From positions 23,251,720 through 23,315,719 of the forward strand of contig NC_079331.1 of NCBI RefSeq assembly GCF_029931775.1: DNA of 64,000 nt, given 5' to 3'. This DNA comes from Euleptes europaea. Lineage: Eukaryota > Chordata > Lepidosauria > Squamata > Sphaerodactylidae. Positions 55,139 to 64,000 of this stretch are shown in pieces. The translations under genes and the position numbers were made by a program. Every line of letters begins with the position of its first letter. Position 1 is the first letter of the stretch. The notes under the pieces were generated by a model that had not been told where the DNA came from, did no database searches, and saw only the letters and a program-made list of their open reading frames with translations.

Positions 55139-56955
55139 GTACTGAATGCAAGGAGCAATGGTAAAATGTAACTGTTCCCAGTGTGACCCAACTCCCATCG
55201 CTACTGGACTCGTACGTTTATCCACTGGGCCCCCCTTAAAGTTACTGCCATCCATCTGGCCGAATTGGACAGCCTCGGGCAAGCGCACTGCTTTCACTTT
55301 TAAGGCTTTAAAAGTCTCTTCACTGATCAAAGTACGTGAGCACCCGGAGTCAACTAGGGCCTCTACCATTACCTGAGGCCCCCCCTTATAGTTTTGTAAA
55401 ACCACATCTAACAACAAAGTCTCTGCCACATCGCTCACCATTTCTGGAGCTTCCTGCTTCTTGATGGTCGAGGTCTGCTTTACAGCAGACCGGGGATGTT
55501 TTTTGACTTGTAACTCCTAGGATCCTCTTCTTCTGTGGTGGGTGAGACGTCCGGGCTCAGCCCGGGGGCATTTGTAATCCGTGACCCCGTTGGGTCGAGT
55601 GATGCTCTACGCTGCTTCTTTGGGGAGGACGGGATGAGGTTGAGTGCGGTGGACCCTCGCCTTCCGGGTGTTGCGCTCCTCCGACGATCCTTGCTCCTGA
55701 CTTGTGCCATCTTCCAGCTAGGTAGCTGGGGCACGGCAGGGAACCCTTCCAGCCAGGAAGGGCAAATGGAGGCGAAATGTCCTATTCCGTTGCAAATTAG
55801 GCACGCCCCACTCTGAAAACGCTTCGCTTTCTCCTTTGTCGGAGCAGCCGCTCTCTTTGGGGGTCAAGAGCTTCCTCTCGAGGTGGCCTGCTTGAGTCGC
55901 AGCTCCATGTTTTGCACTCTTCGCTTAGACAAGTTCAAAAGTTTTCGGTGGTTTTTCACCTCTCCAGCCAATAGAATCCATCCCTCCAAATCCAGAGGAT
56001 CACCTTGCATGAAGGCCTAATGGAGAATCTCCGGGTTTAGTCCTTCTTGGAAATACTGCACTCGAGTGGCTTCACTCCAGTCCACAATTTTGCTAGCCAG
56101 CAATCGAAACTCTCCAACATACTGCATTACTGACCTGGTCCCCTGGCAAAGCTCAAGGAGAGCCGTCTTGGCTTGCCCACTCTGGAACTCGTCCTCGAAA
56201 CGCTGTCTGAGCGCCACCATGAAGTCATTCAGGGACCGCAGTGCGCGGGAACGAAGGTTGAACTGCTGGACCATCCAGCTCACCGCTTCTCTTCCAGAAG
56301 CGAGGCTACATATCCCACCCGACTTTCTTCTGAAGCGAAAGCCGTCTGCTCCCTCATGAAACTGTCCACTTGGAGCAGAAAGTAGGGAAGCTTCTCCCCT
56401 GAGCCGTCAAAAGAGGCTCGCAGCTCCCTCCTTGGAGCCGGCTGTTGTGGCAGGGGGGCTGGTTGTCCCGGGACCGCAGGCACTGGTGGAGCGGCGGGTG
56501 TTGGGGGAAGAACGGGTGGCGGCGCTATGTGCGCCTGCTGAGGCAACGGAGGTGCCGGCGGGGCCAGCTGTGCCCGGCAAAGTTCGGCCACTTCCTGCCA
56601 AAGTCCGTCTATCGCGGTCCGCATCGCTGCAAACTGTTCCATAAGCTCCAAATTCTGGTGCCAAAGTCGCTGGCACTTTTCCTCCCCAAGGCCCTCCTGA
56701 GCACTGGTGCTCACACTAGTAGGCAACCCCTCCAGGGGTTGCCATGGTGGGGCAGCAGAACCTGTAAGTCCCCAGACCCGGGGTCTGGCTCCTCGGGTGT
56801 CCTCACCCTCTCGCTGTAGGTCAGTCCGCGTCCACGGATGGTCTGGCCATCTGTCACCGCCAGCACTCACGTCGGTTGGCTGGGTGATCCCTGCCCCTAG
56901 GGCTCGCGTCTCCTCTTTTTACAGAAGGTAAAAAGAAAAATGATTAGCATCCTAA

Positions 56956-57348
56956 TGTCAGAATCAGGCGTTTACCTGTAGCATCCCATAAGCAAACACA
57001 CTCATGTAGGTGATCCTGAAGCAGTATACTTTATTAGGAGCAAAAAGGGAAACATAAGAACTGACTGTATAGAAACAGAGGAAGGCTGCTAATGACCCCA
57101 ATAGGGAAAGCATAAGCTTAAAAGCACTGTAGCCACAGAACAGTGAGGTAAAACTGAGATAAGAGTTCCCATTAAGTGTAGACCAAACAATTAGGCAGCT
57201 GCTGGAAGCCGAACAGAGGGACGTGTACACAGTATTTACAGGTATGTGAACCAAGGTCATTTGACACAGAGCCAGAGCCAGGCCTGAACCAGCAAAGGCC
57301 TGACAGAGTCATGTCAAGGGATCAGGCTGAAACAGCAACGGCCTGACA
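56956..57348 (-). repeat. 5' LTR of element B
   Basis: On the minus strand it begins TGTCAGGCCGTTGC and ends CGCCTGATTCTGACA, about 393 bp. It carries an AATAAA (plus-strand tttatt near 57028). An internal second TGTCAGGCC lies near 57304, so the start could be 44 bp inside the limit given. Confidence 0.65.
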
Positions 57349-57375
57349 CCGGGCTAGGGTCTGTCCCGGGACACA
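57349..57375 (-). repeat. Isolated start of element C's 5' LTR
   Basis: Read on the minus strand, TGTGTCCCGGGACAGACCC followed by TAGCCC directly precedes the start of element B's LTR. It matches 41853-41877 in 24 of 25 bases. This places the insertion point of B about 27 bp inside the LTR of C. Confidence 0.6.
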
Positions 57376-57429
57376 TGGTGTAATCCATTTTAGCCTAAGT
57401 TGGTATACATAAGAACAGTGCAAAAGGAT

Positions 57430-57500
57430 ACGTACCAAGGAGTCCACTGACTGGTGGTCCCTTCCAATCCTGCTGGTCCCTTCAAACTCTATGATTCTAT
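57430..57500 (+). repeat. CR1 LINE 3' terminus
   Basis: ggtcccttccaatcctgctg and ccttcaaactctatgattct then atgac are the last bases of a CR1 tail. Only the terminus is present. Confidence 0.6.
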
Positions 57501-57830
57501 GACTGAAGAGGGCAGGGACACAGCAGGTCTGAAAAAGGGATCTTTAGCATAAGGCCCAGCAAAACTATTTAAAAAGGAGGCAATTAAATCTTGAACGCAT
57601 AAAGATTCTACATAACTTTGGACTAAACAGAGAATCCATATAGGAAGGAAGATTACCCTTAGATAACAGGCCCAGGGCCATGAGAGATTTGATGGTCTGT
57701 GTAGCTGCTGCCACAGCACAAGGATCTTCAACGTGTGACTGAAGGTAAGCTGCAGCAACCATTTTGTGGCTGAGCCCCACCACCCGATGTCAGAATTCCA
57801 AAGGTGCCCACAGACTCACCCTGGTCTAAG
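57501..57830 (-). mobile_element. hAT-type element fragment
   Basis: On the minus strand it has cacctttggaattctgacat and ggtggtggggctcagccaca, then aaaatggctgctgcagctta, which resembles the left part of a common hAT-derived repeat. A short open frame in it has no transposase motif. Confidence 0.4.
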
Positions 57831-58106
57831 AGTGGGCCACCTGAGCGGTCGAGATGGTCTGCAGAAGGAAGGGTGCTGCATTCCAGCTGCCCACTAGAGG
57901 GCGATGCACCCTCAAGGAATTAGAGCCACCCAGGCGGTGCTGTGCAGTTTCTCCAGATCAGAAAAAGCCACAGAGGTACCACCCTATTTCCCATTAGATC
58001 ACCTCTTCTTAGGGCAGAACCCAGTAGGAACCCCTGCTGCACCAGCCCTATGGAAATGGATAGGAGCAGCAAAAGAAGGCAGTCGTCAGCTGGAAAAGTA
58101 CACCTA
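57831..58106. other. Intergenic sequence, nothing recognised
   Basis: No gene or clear repeat. Confidence 0.4.
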
Positions 58107-58510
58107 GAATCATAGAGTTGGAAGGGACCATCAGGGTCATCTAGTCCAACCCCCTACACAATGCAGGAAATTCACAACTACCTACCCCACACACCCCAGT
58201 GACCCCCTACTCCATGCCCAGAAGATGGCCAAGATGCCCTCCCTCTCATCATCTGCCTAAGGTTATAGAATCAGCATTGCTGACAAATGGCTATCTAGCC
58301 TCTGCTTAAAAACCTCCAGGGAAGGAGAGCTCACCAGCTCCCGAGGAAGCCTGTTCCACTGAGGAACCGCGCTGTCAGAAAGTTCTTCTTAATGTTTAGA
58401 CAGAAACTCTTTTGATTTAATTTCAGCCTGTTGGTTCTGGTCCTACCCTCTGGGGCACCAGAAAACAACTCAGCACCATCCTCTATATGACAGCCCTTCA
58501 AGTACTTGGA
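58107..58510 (-). repeat. CR1 LINE 3' end
   Basis: Begins agaatcatagagttggaagg, then gtccaaccccctacacaatg and gagctcaccagctcccgagg; the right end has tatgacagcccttcaagtac. Very similar to 2032-2345 but longer. Confidence 0.8.
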
Positions 58511-58724
58511 TTGTCCTGATTCCTTGGGTATGTTCTGCACACCAAGATGACTTTATTTGGTTAGTCTAGCCTGGAAGCAGATCTTCAGTTTCTTGAACAG
58601 AGAAGCCCTGATACCCCTTTAAGAGGGGCTGTCAGGACCCTTCTGCCGACAATCAAAGCAGTTTCTCTGCCAAGGAACTGAAGGGACCCAAGGGGCATGT
58701 GGCCTGTGCTTCCCCTTGCATCCG

Positions 58725-58870
58725 TATAAAGTGTGGGCAAGTCACAGCCGACTTCTGGCAACCTTTTTCAAGGTGGAGATGGCTTGCCATTCCCTTTCTC
58801 TACAAAGTCTCCCACCCAAGTACTGTTTAGCTTCTTAGATTTGATGAGATTAGGCTAAACCACACCATTA
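58725..58870 (-). repeat. 5S-rRNA-derived SINE, diverged
   Basis: gtctcccacccaagtactgt then ttagatttgatgagattagg is a reversed, diverged 5S internal region. The body is ggagatggcttgccattccc. Confidence 0.55.
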
Positions 58871-59216
58871 CAAATCCCGTCCTTCCCCTTCCCCTCCAAT
58901 TTAAAAAATAACAAGTCGGACAAACTGTTCAGCTTGGCGGTGTCACACACAAGCACAACGGTATTTGAAAACTAAAGGAGAGCCCAAATGGGCTGTGAAT
59001 GCTGCCGTGTGTGTGTGTGTGTGGGGGAGGTCTCCTGCCTCCCCTCCTCAAGCTGTTTTCCTGCACAGAAACAGCACTGAGAGGGGAGTTATTGCCCTGT
59101 TTTTGGTACTCTGCGTGCATGGAATTACTCCATATGGAATTGCTGTTTGACAGCAATTCATTAAAAAGCCCAAATTTGTAGTTCATCCCAGAGTCACTGG
59201 TTGGCCAGACCCTTAT
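58871..59216. other. Intergenic sequence with a short GT repeat
   Basis: A (GT)n run of about 18 bases lies at 59006-59023. No gene was seen. Confidence 0.5.
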
Positions 59217-59350
59217 GGGAGGGGCTGTGGTTCAGTGGTGGGGCCTCTGCTTTGCATGCAGAAGGCCCTGGGTTGAATCCTTGGCATCTTTAGTTAAAAG
59301 GACCAGGCAGTAGGTGATGTGAAAGACCTCTACCTCAGATTCTTGATTCT
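59217..59350 (+). repeat. Sauria-type SINE, head portion
   Basis: The head ggctgtggttcagtggtggg with B-box-like GGGTTGAATCCTTGG, then aaaaggaccaggcagtaggt. The 3' part of the family is absent. Confidence 0.8.
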
Positions 59351-59475
59351 TTGTGTTTCCTATTGAAACCACAGGAAATTAATATTTTAGGCTGGAGCAT
59401 GCAGAACAGAGTGGGGAGGGGGGAAACATTGTCCTTCCCCCCACCCCTTGTTGGGTTGGCTGATTTCAGCATTTT

Positions 59476-59625
59476 CATAGAATTACAGAGTTGGAAGGGG
59501 GCATAGAGGCCATCTAGTCAACCCCCTGCTCAATGCAGGATCAGCCTAGAGCATCCCTGACAAGTGCTTGTCCAGCCTCTGCTTAAAGACTGCCAGTGAG
59601 GGGGAGCTCACCACCGCCCTAGGTG
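59476..59625 (-). repeat. CR1 LINE 3' end
   Basis: tagaattacagagttggaag, then gcatagaggccatctagtca and gcttaaagactgccagtgag. Same subfamily as 31327-31700. Confidence 0.75.
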
Positions 59626-59844
59626 AGGAGAGTTTTCTTTAAAAATAGACCCCCCCACCCTGCTGCTTTCTTTACATATCAAAGGAAAGTTGACTGTCTT
59701 GCTTACCTGCTTGGGAGAAAAGAGGGGCAGTTTTAATCAGGGGAAGAGACCAAGGTGCCTGAAGCTTTTGCATGAAAAAGAATCAGCAGTCTCACATGCA
59801 CTTCATCATATTGTGTGTGTGTGTTTTTGGGTGTTTTTTTGGGG
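59626..59844. other. Intergenic sequence, nothing recognised
   Basis: No gene or repeat seen apart from a short GT stretch near 59812. Confidence 0.4.
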
Positions 59845-60078
59845 TCAGAATTTATTTATTTTACTTCATTTATACTTCTGTGTCCTAATGAGGATACAGA
59901 GCAACTTACATCATTTTCTGTTTTATCCACACAACACTCTTGTGAGGTAGGTTAGCCTGAGAGGGTGCAACTAGCCCAAGGTCACCCAGCAAGCTTCCAT
60001 GGCATGAGTGGGGATTCAAACCTGGTTCTCCCAGATCCTACTGCAGCACTTAACCGTGACATCACGCTGGCTCTCCCA
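59845..60078 (-). repeat. MIR-like tRNA-derived SINE
   Basis: aactagcccaaggtcaccca, gcaagcttccatggcatgag and ggggattcaaacctggttct lead to a reversed head ending acgctggctctcc. The left end has a TTTATTTA tail. Confidence 0.65.
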
Positions 60079-60164
60079 GTGTAGGAAGGACGTGCACTTT
60101 CTGCTAGGTTACTTAAAGTGAAAATTTGTTGGGTAGCTTTCTGATCCATGCAGTGACTAACAGC

Positions 60165-60418
60165 AGGCATTTATTTAATTATTTACTTCATTTATACCCC
60201 ACCTTTCTCCCCAGTGGGGATCCAAAGTGGCTTACCTTGTTCTCCTCTCCGGCATTTTATCCTCACAACAACCCTGTGAGGTAGGTTAAGCTTAGATTGT
60301 GAGTGACCCAAGGGAACCTAAGCAAGCTTCTGTGGCAGAGTGGAGATCTGAACCTGGATCACCCAGGTCCTAGTGATTAGAGTGTCCTAGTCTGAAACTC
60401 TAACCACAAATCAGCCTC
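60165..60418 (-). repeat. MIR-like tRNA-derived SINE
   Basis: tttatccatt-type tail at the left (tatttaattatttacttcat), then cctcacaacaaccctgtgag and tctgtggcagagtggagatc. The head is diverged. Confidence 0.65.
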
Positions 60419-60650
60419 TGCTTCTATGCCCTCTGTTGTCAGTAAAGCAGGTGATCTGCCTCTATTTCTAACTAATCCTGCTCCAAAGGTATTGTGTCTG
60501 AATCATATTGTGTCTGCCCCACCCTCCTCAGACTCTGCCCCAAACACCTCCCACCGGTGGCAAAGAGGGACCTGGCAACCCTATTTATGCACAAGGGCAA
60601 GAGAGAAATAAATATACCATCCCTGAGTTGCTATGTAGAGGAAAGCCATG
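60419..60650. other. Intergenic sequence with a hAT-type right end
   Basis: The segment 60505-60580 (cctcagactctgccccaaac, ggacctggcaaccctattta) is the right portion of the TAGGGTTGCCA-type element. The rest was not recognised. Confidence 0.35.
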
Positions 60651-60858
60651 TAGTGTTGCCAACCTTCGGGTGGTGGCTGGAGATCTCCTGCTATTACAAC
60701 TGATCTCCAGCTGACAGAGATCAGTTCACCTGGAGAAAATGGCTGCTTTGGCACTTGAACTACATGGCACTGGAGTCCCTCCCCTCCACAAACCCCGCCC
60801 TCCTCAAACTCTATCCCAAAAAGCTCCTGCTGGTGGGACGAGAGACCTGGCAACCCTA
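60651..60858 (+). mobile_element. Small non-autonomous hAT-type element
   Basis: The left end TAGTGTTGCCAACCTTCGG and right end CCTGGCAACCCTA are imperfect inverted repeats. The body has ggctggagatctcctgctat and ggagaaaatggctgctttgg. About 208 bp and without coding capacity. No clear target duplication was seen. Confidence 0.65.
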
Positions 60859-61009
60859 TTCCTTGGTATTGAGTACTGAGTGTACTTCAAGGTTCAATCA
60901 CTCCATTGCAGCCTTCTTGCCAGCTGAGATCTTCATCTGAGGGCAACCCCTTTAGAGAGGGGAGCCTTTTCTCTTCTGGGGTCTGGGGCTGTGGATCTTA
61001 CTTCTCACA

Positions 61010-61095
61010 GATGGTCTCAGATGGTAGCCGTGTTGGTCTGCAGTAAAACAGCTGGTCTCCAAGGCACTACTGAACTCGAATCTAACTTCTCACAG
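61010..61095. repeat. Foldback repeat, partial copy
   Basis: ggtagccgtgttggtctgca then gtaaaacagctggtctccaa and actgaactcgaatctaact relate to the left arm of 31968-32160. Confidence 0.5.
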
Positions 61096-62239
61096 ATGTT
61101 CACCCAGGCACCAACATCTGTTGCTTATTAGGTGATGGGCAAAAAGGGTCTTTATTCTTCCTGGCTTTGGGGCAAATTGATATTAAGTCTCTGCTTACCT
61201 GTTTTCAATTGTTTTTATTTCCACTGATTTAAATTTGTTAGATTTATTGAGCATTTTAAAGTGAATGCTGTTGGTTTATGATCAGTGATTTTAATTGTTT
61301 TATTTTACTTTTCTGCACCGTTGGCTGACTTAATGCTTTTACTCATCTTGATATATTTGTATGCTGCTCTTTTTATACTTAATTAGAGGTTTAATGTCAT
61401 TTTTTCTCATTTTATTTCAGTGTTGTAAGCCAAGCCACCACAAGATTTTTATTTTATTTTACTGAGAGCAGAGGGTATAAATATTAATTCAATCAATCAA
61501 TTAAGTTCAACTGGATTATTGCTGGACAGATTATCTGGCAAGAAAAGCCTTTAGGCCTAGCAATCATCTGACATGCCATTTGAGGTCTCTTTGTGTAGGA
61601 AGAGGGTCAAAAGGGAGACAGTTTTGTGGAAGGGAGCCAAAGCCTTTTGCCTCAATTTCACCCTGTAGCCCTGTCTGTCAGCCTGCTAGTAGTAACACCT
61701 ACACATCTGAATATTTGTTAGTACAGTCCCAAACAACAGAGTCGTTCATGCAAACTTGACCAATGCTTATATAGACTCTGAAAGTCCTCCTATTGCCAGA
61801 CACAGTGCAGGGAATAGTAAAAAGTGGAACACTATGCACAGAAATTCCAGTTAAAGTTATTCTGTTCAGTGGGAATATTGGCAAAGTCTTCTGGTTGGAT
61901 AATGTCCCTGTCAGACACATATCTCCTGAGTCACAGTCTCCCTTCTCCTCACTGCTGCCTCATATAACTCAAACAGCATCAGTGAAGCAATAGAGAATGT
62001 GTAGAGGATTAATAACCATTCTTCATTATTTCTGAATGTCATTGTTTTCCTGTTCACTAGTTACAATAACTAAATTAATGGGGATTTCTTTGTATGAATT
62101 TTGATCAGTTTCATTCTGGATCCATACAATTTCCTTGAATATGTTGAGAGAGGCTCAGGCTGGAGAAAAAAGCAGAGGGGTATTAGTGCAAAATGGGTCA
62201 CCTTGTGAGTTTCCATCCCACAAGAGGAAATTGTACCAC
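61096..62239. other. AT-rich intergenic sequence
   Basis: Near 61430-61510 there is gtaagccaagccaccacaag and gagggtataaatattaattc, which could be a worn LINE tail. No gene was recognised. Confidence 0.35.
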
Positions 62240-62579
62240 TGTGAGCCCTTGGTCCAAATGAACCAGAAACCACGACACAGACAATCAGGTCCAAAGAAGC
62301 TGGTCTTTACTGGTCAAATAGAATAACAGAGCATAAAGGAAAGGGTGACAGCTATGAGCTGCCTGGCTAACGCTTGGCAATATAAAAGCATTGAAACGGC
62401 GAGAGATTACATATCATAAACAAAGCTGTGTTCCCAGGGCTTCAAACAGAGTTTCGTAGGCATAACAGTTCTACTGTGTTCCCAGAGCTTCAAACAGAGT
62501 TCAGTATCTCGGCATAACGTCCTTGAGTCTGGTCGGCGGGGAATCGAAAGCAAACATCAACTAAGATACAGGCCTGACA
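62240..62579 (-). repeat. 3' LTR of element D
   Basis: 340 bp. It has the same TGTCAGGCC start as the LTRs of element A. The partner LTR is outside the window, so the target duplication (accac at 62235-62239 on this side) cannot be confirmed. Confidence 0.75.
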
Positions 62580-64000
62580 TTCTGCCCCCCTTAAGGCCCC
62601 CTCCCACCGTGGAAAGGGGACGGACTATCCGGGTAGGCGGTGTGGAAGGCATTTACTAAGTGTGGGGCGGAGACATCCTGTGCACGCACCCACTCATCGT
62701 AGGCAGGGGGGAAGTGTTTCCAGCGAATTAAATACTGTAGGGACCCATGTCGTATACGTGAATCCAGGATCTTTGACACTTCAAAATGTTCCTCCCCCCC
62801 CCCACCATCACGGGTTGCTCGGGAGGCGGTTCTGGGTGCCATTCCGAGGAAGCAACATGAGGCTTAAGGAGGCTGACATGGAAGACGGGGTGGATGCGTC
62901 TTAGGGTTTTGGGGAGAGTCAGTTCCACAGTGACAGGGTTAATGATCCGAGCAACGGGATATGGTCCAATGTACTTGGCACTCAGTTTAAGACAGGGTCG
63001 AGTGGATCGCAGGTTTTTCGTGGAAAGTGAAGGGTTTTTAGGAACCCAAAGTGTCCCGCAGTTTTAGTTCCATGGGCCAACTGCAGAACCTCTCTTCGAA
63101 GTACCTTAGGCACGTATAGTTTTGAGTCTTTGTACCAACAACCACCTTGCTCGAGTACACCTTGGGGCAAGGTTTGGGCAGTGCGTTCGGCTAGGCACTG
63201 AGCCCGAAGGGAGTTCAGGAAGGAATTGGAGATGATCACCCCCCTCCTTTCACGGGAGAGGGTGAACTAGGGGCTGGCGGAGTTGGAGGGGAGGAGAAAC
63301 TGGTTGTTGCGGAGCGCTGGATGCAGGCGGCGCATGGGGGGCAGGCGAGGGAGCCTGCTGGTTAGGGTTGGATACCTTGTCGGCTACTGTGCGATTCCCC
63401 TGCTGAAGTCGGGTTTGGGACCGGGTCTGCACGGCCAGCATGGGCAGGGCTTCTCGTTGTGCTGGGGTGAACAAAGAGTCTGTCGGCTGGTCACATTTTA
63501 CCGGGTATTGAGGCAACCGGGATAGGGCATCTGCAAGCACGTTCTGTTTCCCGGGCACATGTTTAAGAACAAAACGGAATTGAGCAAAGAAGTCCGCCCA
63601 AAGCTGTTGTTTTGCGGACAATTTATGGGTCCCCGTGAGGGCAGCTAGATTTTTGTGGTCGGTCCAAACTTCGAAGGGGACCCCAGACCCCTCCAGAAAC
63701 TGCCTCCACAGAGTAAGGGCATGGTGGACGGCTGATGCTTCCTTTTCCCAAATGGGCCAGTTTAATTGGGAATGGGCAAACTTCTTCGAGAAGTAGGCAC
63801 AGGGGTGAAGGAGACCGTCCGGTCCTCTTTAGAGTAGAGCCCCCCCATGGCTACGTCGGACGCATCGACCTGTACAATAAACATTTGGTTCGGATCTGGG
63901 TGCTGCAGGATCGGTTCCGAAGTGAACAGCTGTTTGAGGGCTACAAAGGCGGATTGGCATTGATCAGTCCACAGTATTTTGGCAGAGGGCAATGTTGCGG
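62240..64000 (-). mobile_element. Element D: chromovirus (Ty3/gypsy) fossil, runs off the window
   Basis: The 3' LTR is at 62240-62579 (minus strand TGTCAGGCCTG ... CTCACA), preceded by a purine-rich tract (gtgggagggggc). Going up the element: chromodomain about 62640-62820 (LQYLIRWKHFPPAYDEWVRA), integrase-related sequence about 62900-63240 (KTAGHFGFLKTLHF), RNase H region about 63250-63830 (FRFVLKHVPGKQNVLADALS) and the reverse transcriptase/RNase H border at the window edge (FIVQVDASDVAMGG). The LTR ends, purine tract and proteins are close to element A. Broken, with at least a few breaks. The 5' half lies outside the window. Confidence 0.8.

Larger units (their letters stand above)
46611..57348 (-). 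mobile_element. Element B: chromovirus-like Ty3/gypsy fossil, nested in C and carrying A
   Basis: Its 5' LTR is at 56956-57348. Parts in minus-strand order: gag about 55990-56870 (capsid-like LPYFLLQVDSFMREQ, ALRSLNDFMVALRQRFED), protease near 55145-55440 (ALVDSGCSRTLISEETFKAL) continuing at about 48100-48289 beyond element A, reverse transcriptase about 46850-47620 ([22 protein letters not shown]), and the start of RNase H to about 46620. It meets element C near 46610, and no 3' LTR of its own was seen. Element A (48295-55138) and a solo LTR (47664-48081) are inserted in it. It is broken in many places and older than A. Confidence 0.75.

Noticed and set aside
57565-57783. Small open frame (about 72 codons) on the minus strand
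   Set aside because: It lies in a hAT-like repeat fragment and shows no conserved domain.

Overview
The window is from a squamate reptile (lizard-like) genome. The evidence is a single recognisable vertebrate gene, SKOR1, set among repeats typical of squamates: tRNA-derived SINEs including the Sauria type, 5S-rRNA-derived SINEs, CR1 and L2 LINE tails, small hAT elements with TAGGGTTGCCA ends, and Ty3/gypsy LTR elements. The species cannot be fixed from sequence alone.

Layout. 1-5.6 kb is intergenic with a few SINEs and a CR1 tail. 5.7-13.3 kb is a broad GC- and CpG-rich domain broken by AT-rich, TAATTA-bearing blocks that look like conserved regulatory elements. The probable SKOR1 promoter lies near 12.0-12.7 kb and carries two PBX-MEIS-type sites 21 bp apart. 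SKOR1 (+ strand) has its start codon at 14540, one very large first coding exon (14540-16513) and seven small coding exons ending at 26672. The polyadenylation signal is at 27362. The predicted protein is about 855 residues: a Ski/Sno/Dac domain, a c-SKI-type SMAD4-binding domain, low-complexity Ala/Pro/acidic regions and a C-terminal coiled coil built from small phase-1 exons. 27.4-41 kb is intergenic, with SINEs, CR1, an L2 element containing a solo LTR, an AAGG/AAAG microsatellite, and an AT-rich candidate enhancer near 32.6 kb with a perfect palindrome.

41.8-57.4 kb is a nest of fossil LTR retrotransposons on the minus strand. Element C is the outermost; its integrase lies before its reverse transcriptase, a Gmr1-like order. 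Element B, a chromovirus-like element, sits just inside the first LTR of C. Element A, a chromovirus with both LTRs and a GTACT target duplication, sits in the protease region of B. An unrelated solo LTR also sits in B, and a 1.57-kb hAT element with an internal tandem array sits in the RNase H region of C. 57.4-62.2 kb is intergenic with SINEs, CR1 and hAT debris. 62.24 kb to the window edge is a second chromovirus, element D, related to A. All the LTR elements look broken.

SKOR1 is the only host gene seen. Its product is known in mammals as a nuclear corepressor that works with LBX1 and SMADs in dorsal spinal interneurons, and the regulatory blocks on both sides are plausibly its developmental control elements. 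Exon boundaries were read by hand from splice signals, reading phase and remembered similarity to mammalian SKOR1. Conservation, repeat-family names and regulatory roles could not be tested here.
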